From Devosia sp. A8/3-2 (lineage in GTDB: Bacteria; Pseudomonadota; Alphaproteobacteria; Rhizobiales; Devosiaceae), in contig CP104974.1 of NCBI GenBank assembly GCA_025452255.1, positions 1,241,001 through 1,305,000 on the forward strand: 64,000 bases of DNA, given 5' to 3'. The number at the start of each line of letters is the position of its first letter. Position 1 is the stretch's first letter. The translations under genes and the position numbers were made by a program. Below the pieces are notes generated by a model. That model made no database searches. It was not told where the DNA came from and saw only the letters and a list, made by a program, of their open reading frames with translations. Positions 43,011-53,875 of the stretch are shown here, in pieces.

Positions 43011-43978
43011 CCCCGCCCGATGGCGGGGCCGATCCCTTCGCGCCGCTCACCAGCCAGATGCTCGATACCGGCGACGGGCATAGTCTTTATGTCGAGACCG
43101 TGGGTCGGGCGGATGGCATTCCCGCCGTCTATCTGCATGGCGGGCCCGGCAGCGGTTGCCAGCCCTCGCATCGCCGCCTGTTCTGATCCCAGCCGATTCC
43201 GCGCGGTGCTGTTCGATCAGCGTGGGGCAGGGCGGAGCCAGCCGGCTCGCTCGCGGGAGCATAACACGATTCAGCATCTGATCGCCGATATGGAGCTTGT
43301 GCGGACAGCGCTGGGGATCGAGCGTTGGCTGGTCGTCGGCGGCAGCTGGGGCGCAACGCTGGGCCTCGCCTATGCGCAGGCTCACCCCGAGCGGGTTAGT
43401 GGCATTGTGCTCCGCGCCACGTTTCTGGGCACGCGGGCCGAGCTGGATTGGGCATTTGGTAAGGGGCTCAGTACCTTCCATCCGGGCCTCTACGAGGACT
43501 TTTTGAGCATCCTCACCCCGGACGAGCGTTTCACCCCGCTCGACGCCTATTTCCGCCGCATCCTCGATCCCGATCCGGCAATCCACGGCCCCGCTGCTCG
43601 GGCCCGGCATGATACCGAAAGGGTGCTCTCCGAGGCTCGGCCGGGCAAAAACGGCTCGATCTGGATGATGTCCATAGTGGCAGCCGGTTGCCCTCAACGG
43701 CGTTTATGGAGGCCCATTATTTTGCGCAGGAGTCGTTTCTGGCGCCGGGCCAATTGCTGGCCGGGGCAGGGCGGCTTAAGCCTATTCCGGGCGTGATTGT
43801 GCAGGGGCAGTTTGACCTGCTCTGCCCGCCTGCGATGTCATATGCGCTGGCGGCGGCATGGGGGAATGCGGAGATTGTGCTGGTCGAGGGCGCAGGGCAC
43901 GCCATGTCGGAGCCGGGGGTGACGGAAGCGGTGATGGCGGGGATCAACGCCCTAGCGATCAATCACCCGCGCCAATAG
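43007..43978 (+). CDS. pip: prolyl-aminopeptidase-like alpha/beta hydrolase of the PQQ operon (frameshifted)
   Basis: Proline iminopeptidase-type S33 hydrolase, ~322 aa, no signal peptide. LHGGPGSGCQPSHR and FDQRGAGRS are standard. The nucleophile Ser is in VVGGSWGATLGLAYA, the Asp in VQGQFDLLCPP and the His in VEGAGHAMSEP. The frame shifts near 43184 and near 43660. Its start overlaps the pqqE stop as ATGA, so it is co-translated with PQQ genes and might trim the cleaved PqqA leader or degrade PqqA fragments. That role is inference. Confidence 0.82.
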
Positions 43979-45002
43979 GTCCAACCAATTCCCATGCGCC
44001 AGTCGCTGTACCAGCGCCTCACCAAACCCATGCTGCTGCATGACCTCGATCAACACTTGCAGCCCCGCTGACGAGGCCGATCGCCGCCGGTAGCATAGCC
44101 CCGTCGAAATCCGAGCCCAACCCCACCCGCGTCTCGCCAACGGCCTCGATCATTGCATCGAGATGTCGCAGCATGACGTCGAGCCCCGTATCAGTTCGCC
44201 ATGCCCCATCGGGCCGCAGGAAGCCGGTGGCGAAGTTGAGGCCCACCATGCCGTCGCTGTCGCGGATGGCCTTGAGCTGGTCGGCGGTGAGGTTGCGCGG
44301 ATTGGCGCAGATGGCGTGGACATTGGAATGGGTGGCGACCAGCGGGGCGGTCGATAGCTCGGCCACATCCCAAAAGCCTTTTTCGGTGATGTGCGACAGA
44401 TCGATCAGCACGCCAAGTCGGTTGCAGGCGGTGACGAGGCGCTTGCCCGCTTCGGTGAGGCCGGGGCCGGTATCGGGCGAGCCGGGGAAGTTGAACGGCA
44501 CGCCATGGCCGAAAATATTGTCCCGGCTCCAGACCGGACCGAGCGAACGCAGGCCGGCGGCATAGAGCACGTCAAGAAATTGCAAATCGGCGTCGATCGC
44601 CTCGACGCCTTCGACATGCAGCACGGCGGCAATCTTGCCCGCCGCCATGGCGGTCTTGATCTCAATCGTGTTGCGGCAGACGGCGAGGGCGCCGGCGGCT
44701 TCCAGCCGATAGAGCAGGCTGATCTGTTTGATCGCCATGGCCCGGGCGGGAACGAGGTCGAGCGGCAGAGGCATCATGTCGAAGGCCATGCCCGGGGGCA
44801 GGGCGCCATCGGGCTTTTTCGGCGAGGGGCAGAACACGGCGAATATGCCGCCAGCAAAGCCGCCGGTCTTGGCCTTGATCAGGTCGATATGGCTGGGGAA
44901 GGAGCCGGTGAGAAAGGCCTGCACCGGATCGGCGACGTCGGAGGTCGCCAGATGGCCCAGAATATCATTATGGCCATCAAAGACCGGAATAGGCTCGCTC
45001 AT
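43952..45002 (-). CDS. membrane dipeptidase, peptidase family M19 (frameshifted)
   Basis: Zinc dipeptidase of the renal-dipeptidase family, ~350 aa, no clear signal peptide. Zinc and catalytic ligands are visible in order: HND in VFDGHNDILG, E in LHVEGVEAI, H in DLSHITEKGFWD, H in ATHSNVHA and the Asp in GSDFDGAM. The frame shifts near 44075 and the tail ends at 43952, overlapping the convergent hydrolase gene by 27 bp. It could hydrolyse dipeptides, including D-amino-acid ones. Its position beside the PQQ genes and another peptidase is suggestive only. Confidence 0.82.
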
Positions 45003-45012
45003 TATCCCGCCG

Positions 45013-46498
45013 TCATGCTGCGTCGTTGATCAATTCCTCAGCCAGACCATATTCGTGCAGCTTGCGGTAGAGGGTGGATCGGCCAATCTTGAGTGCGCGG
45101 GCGACGCGCGACATGCGTCCGCCATGATGCTCGATGGCAAAGACGATAGCGGCGCGCTCGATTTGCGCCAAAGCGGCGATTTCGCCCGAGGCATCGAGAA
45201 AGCGATCCTGCGCAGGCGGCAATTCCTCAAACGCCCGCTGGCGGGCCGTTGCGGTGTCGATATGGATGGGGGCGGCGGGCACCGGCACGGTTTCGATATC
45301 GGACAAAGCCGTTTCGCGGCCTGAGGCACAGGCGACAATCTGGGGGAAATCCACGGTTTCAAGGAAGGCGCCGTCGCTGAGCACAATAGCGCGATAAACC
45401 GCGTTTTCCAGCTGCCGCACATTGCCCGGCCAGTCATAGCCGAGCAGCAGATCAAGCGCGGCGGGGAGAGGCCCAGTACCCGCTTGCCCGCCTCAGCCGA
45501 GAAGCGGGCGATAAACATGGAGACTAAAGCGGGCACATCCTCCATGCGCTGCGCAGCGGCGGCACGTAGATGGGGAAGACGTTGAGGCGGTAATAGAGGT
45601 CTTCGCGGAATTCGCCGGATTTGGCCGAGTTCAGCAGCCGCCGATTGGTCGCCGAGATGACGCGAACATTGACCCGCTCGGTGCAGGCTGGCGCCGACCG
45701 GCTCGATTTCGCCATCCTGCAGGGCGCGCAGCAATTTGACTCGGGTGTCGGGTGGCAATTCGCCGATTTCATCGAGAAACAGCGTGCCGTTATGGGCTTC
45801 GGCAAATTTGCCCGGCTGGTCGGCAATGGCGCCGGTAAAGGCGCCTTTCTTGTGCCCGAACAATACGGACTCAACCAGATTGGGCGGAATGGCCCCGCAA
45901 TTGACGGTGATGAAGGGCTTGCCCGCCCGATCACTCGAACCCCGGATGATGCGGGCCACCAATTCCTTGCCGACCCCCGTCTCGCCTTCTGATCAGCACA
46001 GGAATGGTCGATTTGGCGGCCTTGGCGCAGAGCGTCAGCACGCGCCCCATGGCGGCGGCTTTGGCGATCATGTCGGCGGCGGTGAAGGTGCCGGTCTTGC
46101 GGGCATGCTCGGCGCGGATGGCGGCTTCGAGCGTATCGAGCTTCATGGCATTGCGCAGCGAAATGACCAGCCGCTCGGGCGATACCGGCTTGACGAAATA
46201 GTCCGCCGCGCCTCGGCGCATGGCCGAGATAACGGTTTCCAGCGATGCATTGGCGGTCTGGATAATGACGGGCGTGGTCAGCCGCTCGCGGCGCATCGCT
46301 TCCATCACCGCCATGCCGTCCAGATCAGGCATGACCAGATCAAGGATCATGGCGCCGATATTGCGGTCCTCGCGCAGAATGGCCAGCGCCTGTTCTGCCT
46401 CCGGTGGCGGTCAGCGGCTTGAAGCCGGCGCGGTTGGCGATTTCGGCCGTCAGCCGCAGCTGCACCGGATCATCGTCGACAACGAGAACACGCGTCAT
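45013..46498 (-). CDS. sigma-54-dependent response regulator, NtrC/DctD family (frameshifted)
   Basis: Three-domain activator, ~490 aa. The receiver starts [16 protein letters not shown] and has the phospho-acceptor Asp in [11 protein letters not shown]. The AAA+ domain has a GAFTGA loop ([14 protein letters not shown]) that contacts sigma-54, the Walker [13 protein letters not shown] and an arginine-finger region ([15 protein letters not shown]). The Fis-type HTH is [17 protein letters not shown]. The frame changes near 46405, 45985, 45690, 45550 and 45465. No partner kinase is adjacent. Confidence 0.83.
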
Positions 46499-46680
46499 AC
46501 TTACCTCAGGCATTGGTCGTGGCAGCGAATCTGGTGTGCCGTTTTGGGAAGAAGATGGGCCAAGGGGTTTAAGAGGGGATTAACTGTGTGGGATTTGGGC
46601 GGGATTGGGCATCGGAGTACCCGCATGGACGATTAGACCTCTGCTGGCTAGGATCGCCCAAAACCTAACGGGAGGGCATC

Positions 46681-47443
46681 ATGGTCCTGAGAATTTTCGC
46701 AGCGCTGGCAACGATCATCATCGCCCTCATCATGTCCGGAGGAATTGCAATGGCTGACGGCGCCGTGCTCAGCGGCACAGTGTTCTTCCGCGAGCGCATT
46801 ATGTTGCCCGAAACGGCCAAGGTCACCGTGCAATTGCTCGACGTGTCCTCGGCCGACGCGCCCGCCAAGGTGCTGGGCGAAGCCACCGCCAGCGGCAAGT
46901 CGCCGCCCTATGCCTATGCCATCCCCTATGACCCCGATGCCATCGTGCCGGGTCACCGCTATTCGGTGTCCGCCCGCATTACCGAAGGCGACAAGCTGCT
47001 CTTCATTTCTGACCACGCATAACAGCGTCTTCGGCTCCGGCCCCGACGCCACCGATATCCCGGTCGAGCGGGTCGCCGAGGCCATTTCGGCGGCCAGCGA
47101 CGGGTGGCCGCACGGGCGCTGGCTGGCCGAGGACATTAATGGAGGCGGGGTGATCGACAATTTGCAGACCGTGCTGGAACTGGCGCCCGATGGACAAGTC
47201 AGCGGCATGGGCGGCTGCAACCGGTTCGGCGGCAAGGCCGGTATCGATGGTTCGGCGCTCAGCTTTGGCGATCTGTTCTCGACCGAAATGGCCTGTGCCC
47301 CGGCCATCATGGATCAGGAAGGCAAGTTCCTCGCGGCGTTGGGGCAGGTGGCGAGCTACCGGCTCGACGATCCCCGCGGCAAGCTGATCCTGCTCGATGC
47401 GAGCGGCAACGACATCGTCGTGCTGACCCGGCATGATGGTTGA
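46681..47443 (+). CDS. YbaY-like lipoprotein/META (HslJ) domain protein (frameshifted)
   Basis: Secreted two-domain protein, ~253 aa. A signal peptide (VLRIFAALATIIIALIMSGG) leads into a YbaY/YscW domain (ALLPET-like LPETAKVTVQLLDVS, YDPDAIVPGHRYSVSARI). A META/HslJ domain follows (GRWLAEDINGGGVIDNLQTVLEL, SGMGGCNRFGG, FSTEMACAP). The frame shifts once near 47010. HslJ-type proteins are linked to heat or novobiocin stress; the function here is unproven. Confidence 0.75.
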
Positions 47444-47535
47444 TTGCGCGCAGTGATTTGACGGCGGCACCCTTCACAGCGCCGCCCTCGCTGGCTAAGG
47501 TCCGCGCGCAATTGGACCAGCCGGAGAGACGAACC

Positions 47536-49341
47536 ATGACTGAAGCGACCAGCCAAAAGGGCCACAATCAATTCGGGAACCTGCCGGTCTGGGACCTCAG
47601 CGATCTTTATCCGGGCAAGGACAGCAAGGAATTCTGCTGCCGCGCTGGACGAGGCCAAGGGTCTGGCGACGCAATTTGAGGCCACCTATAAGGGCAAGCT
47701 GGTTGAGCTGACCAAGGCCGGCAAGCTGGTCGAGGCGATCAAGGCCAGCGAAAAGCTGGGCGATATCAGTGGCCGCATCGGCTCGTTCTCCTTCCTGCAA
47801 TATGCCCAGAAATCGACCGATCCGGATCGCGCCAAATTCATGGGCGATACCAATGAGGCGCTGACTAATCTCTCCACCAAAGTGCTGTTCTTCGAACTCG
47901 AGCTCAACCGCATTGAGGACGCAGATCTCGAAGCCGCCTTCGCCAGCGACCCGGAGCTGGCGCGCTACCGCACCTCGGTTTGCCGAATTGCGCAAGGCCA
48001 AGCCCTATCAGCTTGATGACAAGCTCGAAGAGCTGTTCCACGACAAGTCGGTGACCGCCTATTCGGCCCGGAACCGGCTGTTTGACGAGACGCTGTCGAG
48101 CCTGCAATTCGAGGTGGATGGCGAGATCCTCAATATGGAATCAACGCTGCATCTGCTGTCGGAAAAAGATGAGAAGAAGCGCGAGTCCGCCTTCAAGGCG
48201 CTGGGCAAGACGCTCAAGGACAATTCCGAGCTGTTCACCCACATCACCAATGTGCTGGCCAAGGACAAGGAAATCTCCGATCGCTGGCGCGGCTACGAAG
48301 ACATTGCCGATTCCAGACACATGGCCAATTCGGTGGAGCGCGAAGTGGTCGATGCGCTGCAACAGGCGGTGACCGAGGCCTATCCGCGCCTGTCACACCG
48401 CTATTACAAGATGAAGGCCAAGTGGTTTGGCAAGGACAAGCTCAATGCCCGGGATCGCAATGCGCCGCTGCCGACCAGCGACGAGCGGACTCGGGATTGG
48501 GACAGTGCGGTTTCCACCGTGCTTGAAGCTTATGGCAAATTCTCGCCCGAACTGGCCGAAGTCGCTAAGCCGTTCTTTAATTCGGGCTGGATTGATGCGC
48601 CGGTGGCCGAAGGCAAGCTTTCAGGCGCTTGCGCATCCCACCGTGCCCAGCGCCCACCCCTATCTGATGCTCAATTATATGGGCCGCTCGCGTGACATCA
48701 TGACGCTGGCCCATGAATTGGGCCATGGTGTGCATCAGCGGCTGGCAGCGGCGCAGGGGCCGATCCTGTCCAATACCCCGCTCACCCCGGCCGAAACCGC
48801 CTCGGTGTTTGGCGAAATGCTGACCTTCCGCTCGCTGCTCGACAAGACCACGGACCCCAAGCAGCGCTTTGCGCTGCTGTCCTCAAAGGTCGAGGATATG
48901 CTCAATACCGTGGTGCGGCAGATCGCGTTCTACACGTTCGAGCGGCGCGTCCATACCGCCCGCCGGCAGGGCGAATTGCGCACCGAGGAGATCAACCAGA
49001 TCTGGCTCGATGTGCAGGCGGAATCCCTCGGCGAGGCCATCATTTCCAATGAAGGCTATGACATCTTCTGGGCCTATATTCCCCACTTCATCCACTCCCC
49101 CTTCTATGTCTACGCCTATGCCTTTGGCGATTGCCTTGTGAACTCGCTTTACGCGCAGTATGAGAAGGCCAATGAGGGCTTTGCGGAGCGGTATTTCGAA
49201 CTGCTCAAGGCCGGCGGGAGCAAGCACCATTCCGAGTTGCTGGCCCCCTTCGGCCTCGACGCGAAAGACCCGAAATTCTGGTCGCTGGGCCTGTCGATGA
49301 TCGAAGGATTGATCGACGAGCTGGAAGCGACCAACCCATAA
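47536..49341 (+). CDS. pepF: M3 family oligoendopeptidase F (frameshifted)
   Basis: Cytoplasmic zinc oligopeptidase, ~602 aa. The active-site HExxH is in TLAHELGHGVHQRLA (near 48710), with the third ligand Glu in PLTPAETASVFGEML. VWDLSDLYPG is the usual PepF N-terminus. The frame shifts near 47637, 47980 and 48625; the sequence resumes in another frame each time. It stands between the YbaY/META gene and cytochrome oxidase subunit IV. Confidence 0.87.
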
Positions 49342-49393
49342 GGCGTCACTCTGGCGCAAAGACTTTGAGACGACTGAATTATTGAGGACGACT

Positions 49394-49645
49394 ATGGCAG
49401 CCAGCAAGCACGAACCGCTTCCGCCCCTGCGCGAAGAATCGCCGATGGACTATGCCCAGCACGAGGCCACCTATAGCGGCTTCGTGACGGTCACCAAATA
49501 CACGATCATGGGCATTGCGATCATGATGGTGGGGCTCTACTTCGCTGTCATCGCCGGCCAGCCGGTGCTGGGCTTGGTGCTGGTGCTCGCCTCTTTCGTC
49601 GTGCCGCCGGTGGTGGGCGTACTGAACGAGATATCCAAGAAATAG
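49394..49645 (+). CDS. aa3-type cytochrome c oxidase subunit IV
   Basis: Small 83-aa membrane protein, intact. MDYAQHEATYSGFVTVTKYT precedes a helical hairpin (IMGIAIMMVGLYFAVI and GLVLVLASFVVPPVVGVL), the pattern of bacterial COX4_pro_2 proteins. It packs against the aa3 oxidase core. Its place upstream of pnt genes is common in rhizobia. Confidence 0.85.
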   Translation: MAASKHEPLPPLREESPMDYAQHEATYSGFVTVTKYTIMGIAIMMVGLYFAVIAGQPVLGLVLVLASFVVPPVVGVLNEISKK

Positions 49646-49762
49646 CGGCCCTGCGGCAGGTGCCGCATCGGGTCAGCAGCGCGTCGGGCCAAGGCCCGGC
49701 GGCGATTTGTCGTCGGCATGCCGCAGGCACGCTAGGTGCCCTGCCGCCGCAGGAGATACCGT

Positions 49763-51267
49763 ATGAAGATCGCTATCGTCCGTGAACGTTTCGAAGGTGA
49801 GAACCGCGTCGCGGCCACGCCGGAAACCGTCGGCAAGCTGGTGGCCCCGGGGGCAGCGTCGCGGTCGAGAAGGGAGCGGGCTTGGGCTCGCGCATTCTCG
49901 ATGCCGACTATGTCGCCGCCGGCGCCACGATAGCGGCCAGTGCCGATGCGGCCCTCAAGGGCGCCGAAATCGTGCTCACCGTACGGCGGCCTGCTGCTTC
50001 GGCGCTGGCCGGGGTCGCCAAGGGCGCGCTGGTGATCGGGGCGCTCGATCCTTACGGCAATGACAAGGATGTGGCGGCCTTGGCCAAGGCGGGCGTTACC
50101 GCCATTGCCATGGAATTCATGCCCCGCATCACCCGCGCCCGAGTGATGGATATCCTGTCCAGCCAAGCCAACCTCGCCGGTTATCAAGGCGTCATCGAAG
50201 CCGCCGCGCAGTTCGATCGCGCGTTGCCCATGATGATGACGGCCGCCGGCACGGTGCGGCCCGCCAAGGCCTTCGTCATGGGGGCAGGCGTCGCGGGCCT
50301 ACAGGCCATCGCCACGGCCAAGCGGCTGGGCGCGGTGGTTTCGGCCACTGACGTGCGACCGGCGGCCAAGGAACAGGTGGAAAGCCCGGGCGGCAAGTTC
50401 GTCGCCATCGAGGATGAGGAATTCAAGCAGGCCGAAACCGCTGGCGGCTATGCCAAGCAGATGTCGCCTGAATACCGGGCCAAGCAGGCCGAGCTGACCG
50501 CGAGCCATGTCGCCAAGCAGGATATCGTCATCACCACGGCGCTGATCCCGGGGCGTCCGGCGCCGCTTCTGATCACCAAGGCCATGGTTGAGTCCATGGC
50601 GCCCGGTTCGGTGATTGTCGATCTGGCGGCTGAGCGCGGTGGCAATGTCGAATTGACCGTACCCGGCAAGGTTATCGAGCATAATGGCGTTGCTATCATT
50701 GGCTATACCAATGTGCAGGGCCGCATTCCCACCACGGCCAGCCAGCTTTATGCGCGCAATCTGCTGGCCTTCGTCACCACGCTAATTGACGCCAAACAAA
50801 AGTCCCCGGCGATCAATTGGGATGATGAATTGGTCAAGGCAACCGTGCTGACGCGCGATGGTGTCGTGGTGCATCCAAGCTTTGCTGCCGCCACTCCGGC
50901 GGCCGAATCCAAGCCTGTCGCGGTGCCCAAAGCCGCGCCCAAGGCGCCTGCCGCTGCAGTCGAAGCCAAGTCCGCCCCGGTCAAGACCGGCGCTGCCAAA
51001 CCGATGCCTGCTAAGAAGCCGGTGGCCAAGAAGGCCGTGAGCGCGGCCATGGCCGACACGCCCAAAAAGGCTGCGCCGGGGGTGGTGCAATCGATCCCAG
51101 CCGCCGCCGAGGCGCCGGTTCCAGCTCGCAAGCGCGCCGCCGTCAAGAAGGCCAGTGCGGTGATCGAAGCGGCTGCCGTGACGCCCAAGCCGGCTGCCGT
51201 CAAAAAGCCCGCCGCGAAAGAGCCTGCAGCGGCCAAAAAGCCGACCACACAAAAGGGGGCCAAGTAA
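49763..51267 (+). CDS. pntAA: NAD(P)+ transhydrogenase subunit alpha part 1 (PntAA), with Ala/Lys/Pro-rich C-terminal tail (frameshifted)
   Basis: NAD(H)-binding soluble domain dI of the proton-translocating transhydrogenase. MKIAIVRERFEGENRVAATPE is the usual start, and the Rossmann-type GAGVAGLQAIATAKRLGA and VTDVRPAAKEQVES lie at ~residues 170-205. The frame shifts once near 49850. The enzyme core ends near residue 373. A ~127-residue Ala/Lys/Pro tail with repeated KKP, AKK and PAK units follows, resembling histone H1 C-terminal tails, not part of the usual ~380-aa protein. pntAB starts at the next base after the stop. Confidence 0.88.
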
Positions 51268-51630
51268 ATGGAAGCGACGGCAGAACAAAGCGCCGATGTG
51301 ATTGCGGCCGTGGCGCATGGCGCGCTGGGCGGGGCGATCGATCCCTTCACCTTCCGCCCGGCCATTTTCGTGCTGGCGATCTTTGTGGGTTATTTCGTGG
51401 TCTGGTCGGTTACCCCGGCACTGCACACCCCGCTGATGAGCGTCACCAATGCGATCTCCTCGGTCATCGTGGTGGGCGCATTGCTGGCGGTGGGCGTGCA
51501 TCTGGCGGCTGATGCCAGCTGGGTGTCCAAGCTGTTCGGCTTCATCGCCCCGGTCTTTGCCAGTGTGAACATTTTTGGCGGGTTCCTCGTCACCCAGCGC
51601 ATGCTGGCAATGTACAAGAAAAAGGGTTGA
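51268..51630 (+). CDS. pntAB: NAD(P) transhydrogenase subunit alpha part 2 (PntAB)
   Basis: Membrane part of the alpha subunit, 120 aa, intact. Three to four helices are seen: [29 protein letters not shown] and [40 protein letters not shown] is the conserved proton-channel segment. It immediately follows pntAA and precedes pntB by 4 bp. Confidence 0.93.
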   Translation: MEATAEQSADVIAAVAHGALGGAIDPFTFRPAIFVLAIFVGYFVVWSVTPALHTPLMSVTNAISSVIVVGALLAVGVHLAADASWVSKLFGFIAPVFASVNIFGGFLVTQRMLAMYKKKG

Positions 51631-51634
51631 GCCG

Positions 51635-53062
51635 ATGATCTCTGCAGATATCGCAGCCCTGCTCTATCTCGTTTCTGGGGTGCTGTTCATCCTGGCTTTG
51701 CGGGGCCTGTCCAATCCTCGTTCGGCCCAGCAGGGTAACCGCTTCGGCATGGTTGGCATGGGCATCGCCATTGTCACCACGCTGGCACTGGCCGCGCCAT
51801 CCGATTGGGTGAGCTGGCTGCTCATCATCGGTGGCATCGCCCTTGGTGGCGGCATCGGCGCCTATATGGCCCGCACCATCAAAATGACCGATATGCCGCA
51901 GTTGGTTGCGGCCTTCCATTCGCTGGTGGGCTTGGCCGCAGTCTTTGTGGCCGCCGCCGCGCTTTACGCGCCTGAGGCCTTCGGCATTGTCGATATCGAC
52001 CCGCTCACGGGCCCGGCCGGCGCGATCCATGCGCAGGCACTCATCGAAATGAGTCTGGGTGTCGCCATCGGCGCCTTCACCTTTACCGGCTCGGTCATCG
52101 CCTTTGCCAAGCTCAACGGCAATATGAGTGGCAAGCCCATCCTGCTGCCGGCCCGCCACGCCATTCACATCGCGCTGGGCCCGGTACTGATTGGCCTCGT
52201 CTGGGCTTTTGTCGTTACCGGCAATCCATGGCTGTTCTGGCTTACGACGATCCCGGCGCTGGTGCTGGGCGGGTTGATGATCATCCCTATCGGCGGCGCC
52301 GACATGCCCGTCGTGGTGTCCATGCTTAATTCCTATTCGGGCTGGGCCGCCGCCGGTATTGGTTTCACGCTGGGCAATACCGCGCTGATCATCACCGGCG
52401 CATTGGTGGGCTCGTCCGGCGCGATCCTGAGCTACATCATGTGCAAGGCGATGAACCGCAGCTTCATTTCGGTGATCCTGGGTGGGTTCGGCGCCGATAG
52501 CAGCGCCGCGGCTTCTGCTGCCGAAGATGACCGTCCGGTCAAGCAGGGCGCCGCCGAAGACGCGGCGTTCCTGATGAAAAATGCCGGCAAGGTTATCATC
52601 GTGCCGAGCTATGGCATGGCCGTGGCTCAGGCCCAGCACGCTTTGCGGGAAATGGCTGACATGCTCAAAAAGGAAGGCGTCACGGTCAAATACGCCATTC
52701 ATCCGGTGGCCGGCCGCATGCCGGGGCATATGAATGTGCTGCTGGCCGAGGCCAATGTGCCCTATGACGAAGTGTTCGAGCTGGAAGATATCAATTCCGA
52801 ATTCGCCCAATCCGACGTCGCCTTCGTCATCGGCGCCAATGACGTGACCAACCCGGCCGCCAAGACCGACAAGACCTCCCCGATCTACGGCATGCCCGTG
52901 CTCAATGTCGAAGATGCGGGCACTGTGCTGTTCATCAAGCGCGGCATGGCGGCCGGCTATGCCGGGGTGCAGAACGAATTGTTCTTCCACGACAATACCA
53001 TGATGCTGTTCGGTGACGCCAAGAAGGTCACCGAGGACATCGTCAAGGCGCTGGGGCACTAA
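51635..53062 (+). CDS. pntB: NAD(P) transhydrogenase subunit beta
   Basis: 475 aa, intact. An N-terminal ~270-residue membrane domain (nine or so helices, with ARTIKMTDMPQLVAAFHSLVG and GADMPVVVSMLNSYSGWAAA) is followed by the NADP(H)-binding dIII domain: IIVPSYGMAVAQAQHA, HPVAGRMPGHMNVLLAEANVPYD and IGANDVTNPAAKTD. With PntAA/PntAB it drives NADPH formation with the proton gradient. Confidence 0.95.
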   Translation: MISADIAALLYLVSGVLFILALRGLSNPRSAQQGNRFGMVGMGIAIVTTLALAAPSDWVSWLLIIGGIALGGGIGAYMARTIKMTDMPQLVAAFHSLVGLAAVFVAAAALYAPEAFGIVDIDPLTGPAGAIHAQALIEMSLGVAIGAFTFTGSVIAFAKLNGNMSGKPILLPARHAIHIALGPVLIGLVWAFVVTGNPWLFWLTTIPALVLGGLMIIPIGGADMPVVVSMLNSYSGWAAAGIGFTLGNTALIITGALVGSSGAILSYIMCKAMNRSFISVILGGFGADSSAAASAAEDDRPVKQGAAEDAAFLMKNAGKVIIVPSYGMAVAQAQHALREMADMLKKEGVTVKYAIHPVAGRMPGHMNVLLAEANVPYDEVFELEDINSEFAQSDVAFVIGANDVTNPAAKTDKTSPIYGMPVLNVEDAGTVLFIKRGMAAGYAGVQNELFFHDNTMMLFGDAKKVTEDIVKALGH

Positions 53063-53170
53063 GGGGATCGGAGTACCCCTAACCTCCCCCTGATAGGGGA
53101 GGGACCTGCCTTGTGGGTCGGGACCCGGTCATACGCCAAGAGTGGAGAAATCCCTCCCCCTAGGGGGAGG
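53062..53170. repeat. three GC-rich hairpins downstream of pntB
   Basis: AGGGG/CCCCT (53062-53080), CCTCCCC/GGGGAGG (53083-53102) and the perfect 18-bp palindrome CCTCCCCCTAGGGGGAGG (53153-53170). The stretch holds no gene. CCTCCCCCT-AGGGGGAGG repeats of this kind are scattered in many alphaproteobacterial genomes and probably end transcription here. Confidence 0.6.
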
Positions 53171-53200
53171 CTAGGAGGGGGTATCCGGGAGGACCCTCCC

Positions 53201-53407
53201 TCAATAATGGGGCGGTGGCGGCTCACTGCTTGGATCGGCGATGTGGACGCCGCTGCGCACCTGTTGTTCCATCTGGTCCAGCTTGCGCGTCAGCCCGTCG
53301 ATCACCCTCCATTGGGCGGTGATGGTGGCGTTTAGTTCCTCGATGGTCTGGTCCCGGAAGGCGATGCGGGTTTCCGGGGCCTCGAGCCGTTCGGCGACAT
53401 CACTCAT
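53201..53407 (-). CDS. slyX: SlyX family protein
   Basis: 68-aa coiled-coil protein of unknown function, intact. EERL-like VAERLEAPETRIAFRDQTIE, then DGLTRKLDQMEQQVR and the hallmark C-terminal PPPPHY of SlyX. The start overlaps the soxR stop as ATGA. Confidence 0.85.
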   Translation of the reverse strand: MSDVAERLEAPETRIAFRDQTIEELNATITAQWRVIDGLTRKLDQMEQQVRSGVHIADPSSEPPPPHY

Positions 53408-53858
53408 TGGGTATCTCCGTCATCGGGGTCGAGCAGCAGGCGAGGACCGCTGCCTTGGGCAGCCAGCCGATCATGCGGGTTGCGCAGCGGGCAGTGGTCG
53501 AGCGACAGGCAGCCGCAGCCGATGCAGCTATCGAGCCCCTCGCGCAGGCTCTGCAGCCTTTCGATGCGCCGGTCAAGAGCCTTGCCCCGAGCGCCGGCGA
53601 TCACCGACCAATCGGCGCGGCTGGGGATATGATCGCGCGGCAAGTCGGCCAGCGTGGTGGCGATTTCGGCGAGCGGAATGCCCAATTCCGGCCGACGCGG
53701 ATAATGCCGAGCCGCCGCAGCACATCGCGATCATAGCGGCGCTGATTGCCGGTCGTGCGATGGGCATGGATCAGCCCCTTGCTCTCGTAAAAATGCAGCG
53801 CGGACACGGCCACGCTGCTGCGCGTGGCAATTTCACCGACGCTCATGCCAAGGGCCAT
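53404..53858 (-). CDS. soxR: redox-sensitive MerR-type activator SoxR (frameshifted)
   Basis: [2Fe-2S] redox sensor, ~151 aa. [25 protein letters not shown] is the MerR HTH, followed by [18 protein letters not shown]. The frame shifts near 53690, resuming as [16 protein letters not shown]. The iron-sulfur cysteines are in [17 protein letters not shown] (C-x2-C-x-C-x5-C). A SoxR-box-like palindrome lies 18-33 bp upstream, so the gene is probably autoregulated. Confidence 0.9.
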
Positions 53859-53875
53859 GCTGTCGTCTCCTAAAG

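Noticed and set aside
51590..53059. 489-codon minus-strand open frame across pntB
   Set aside because: Mirror frame of the intact pntB gene; composition rich in His, Arg and Gly with no domain.
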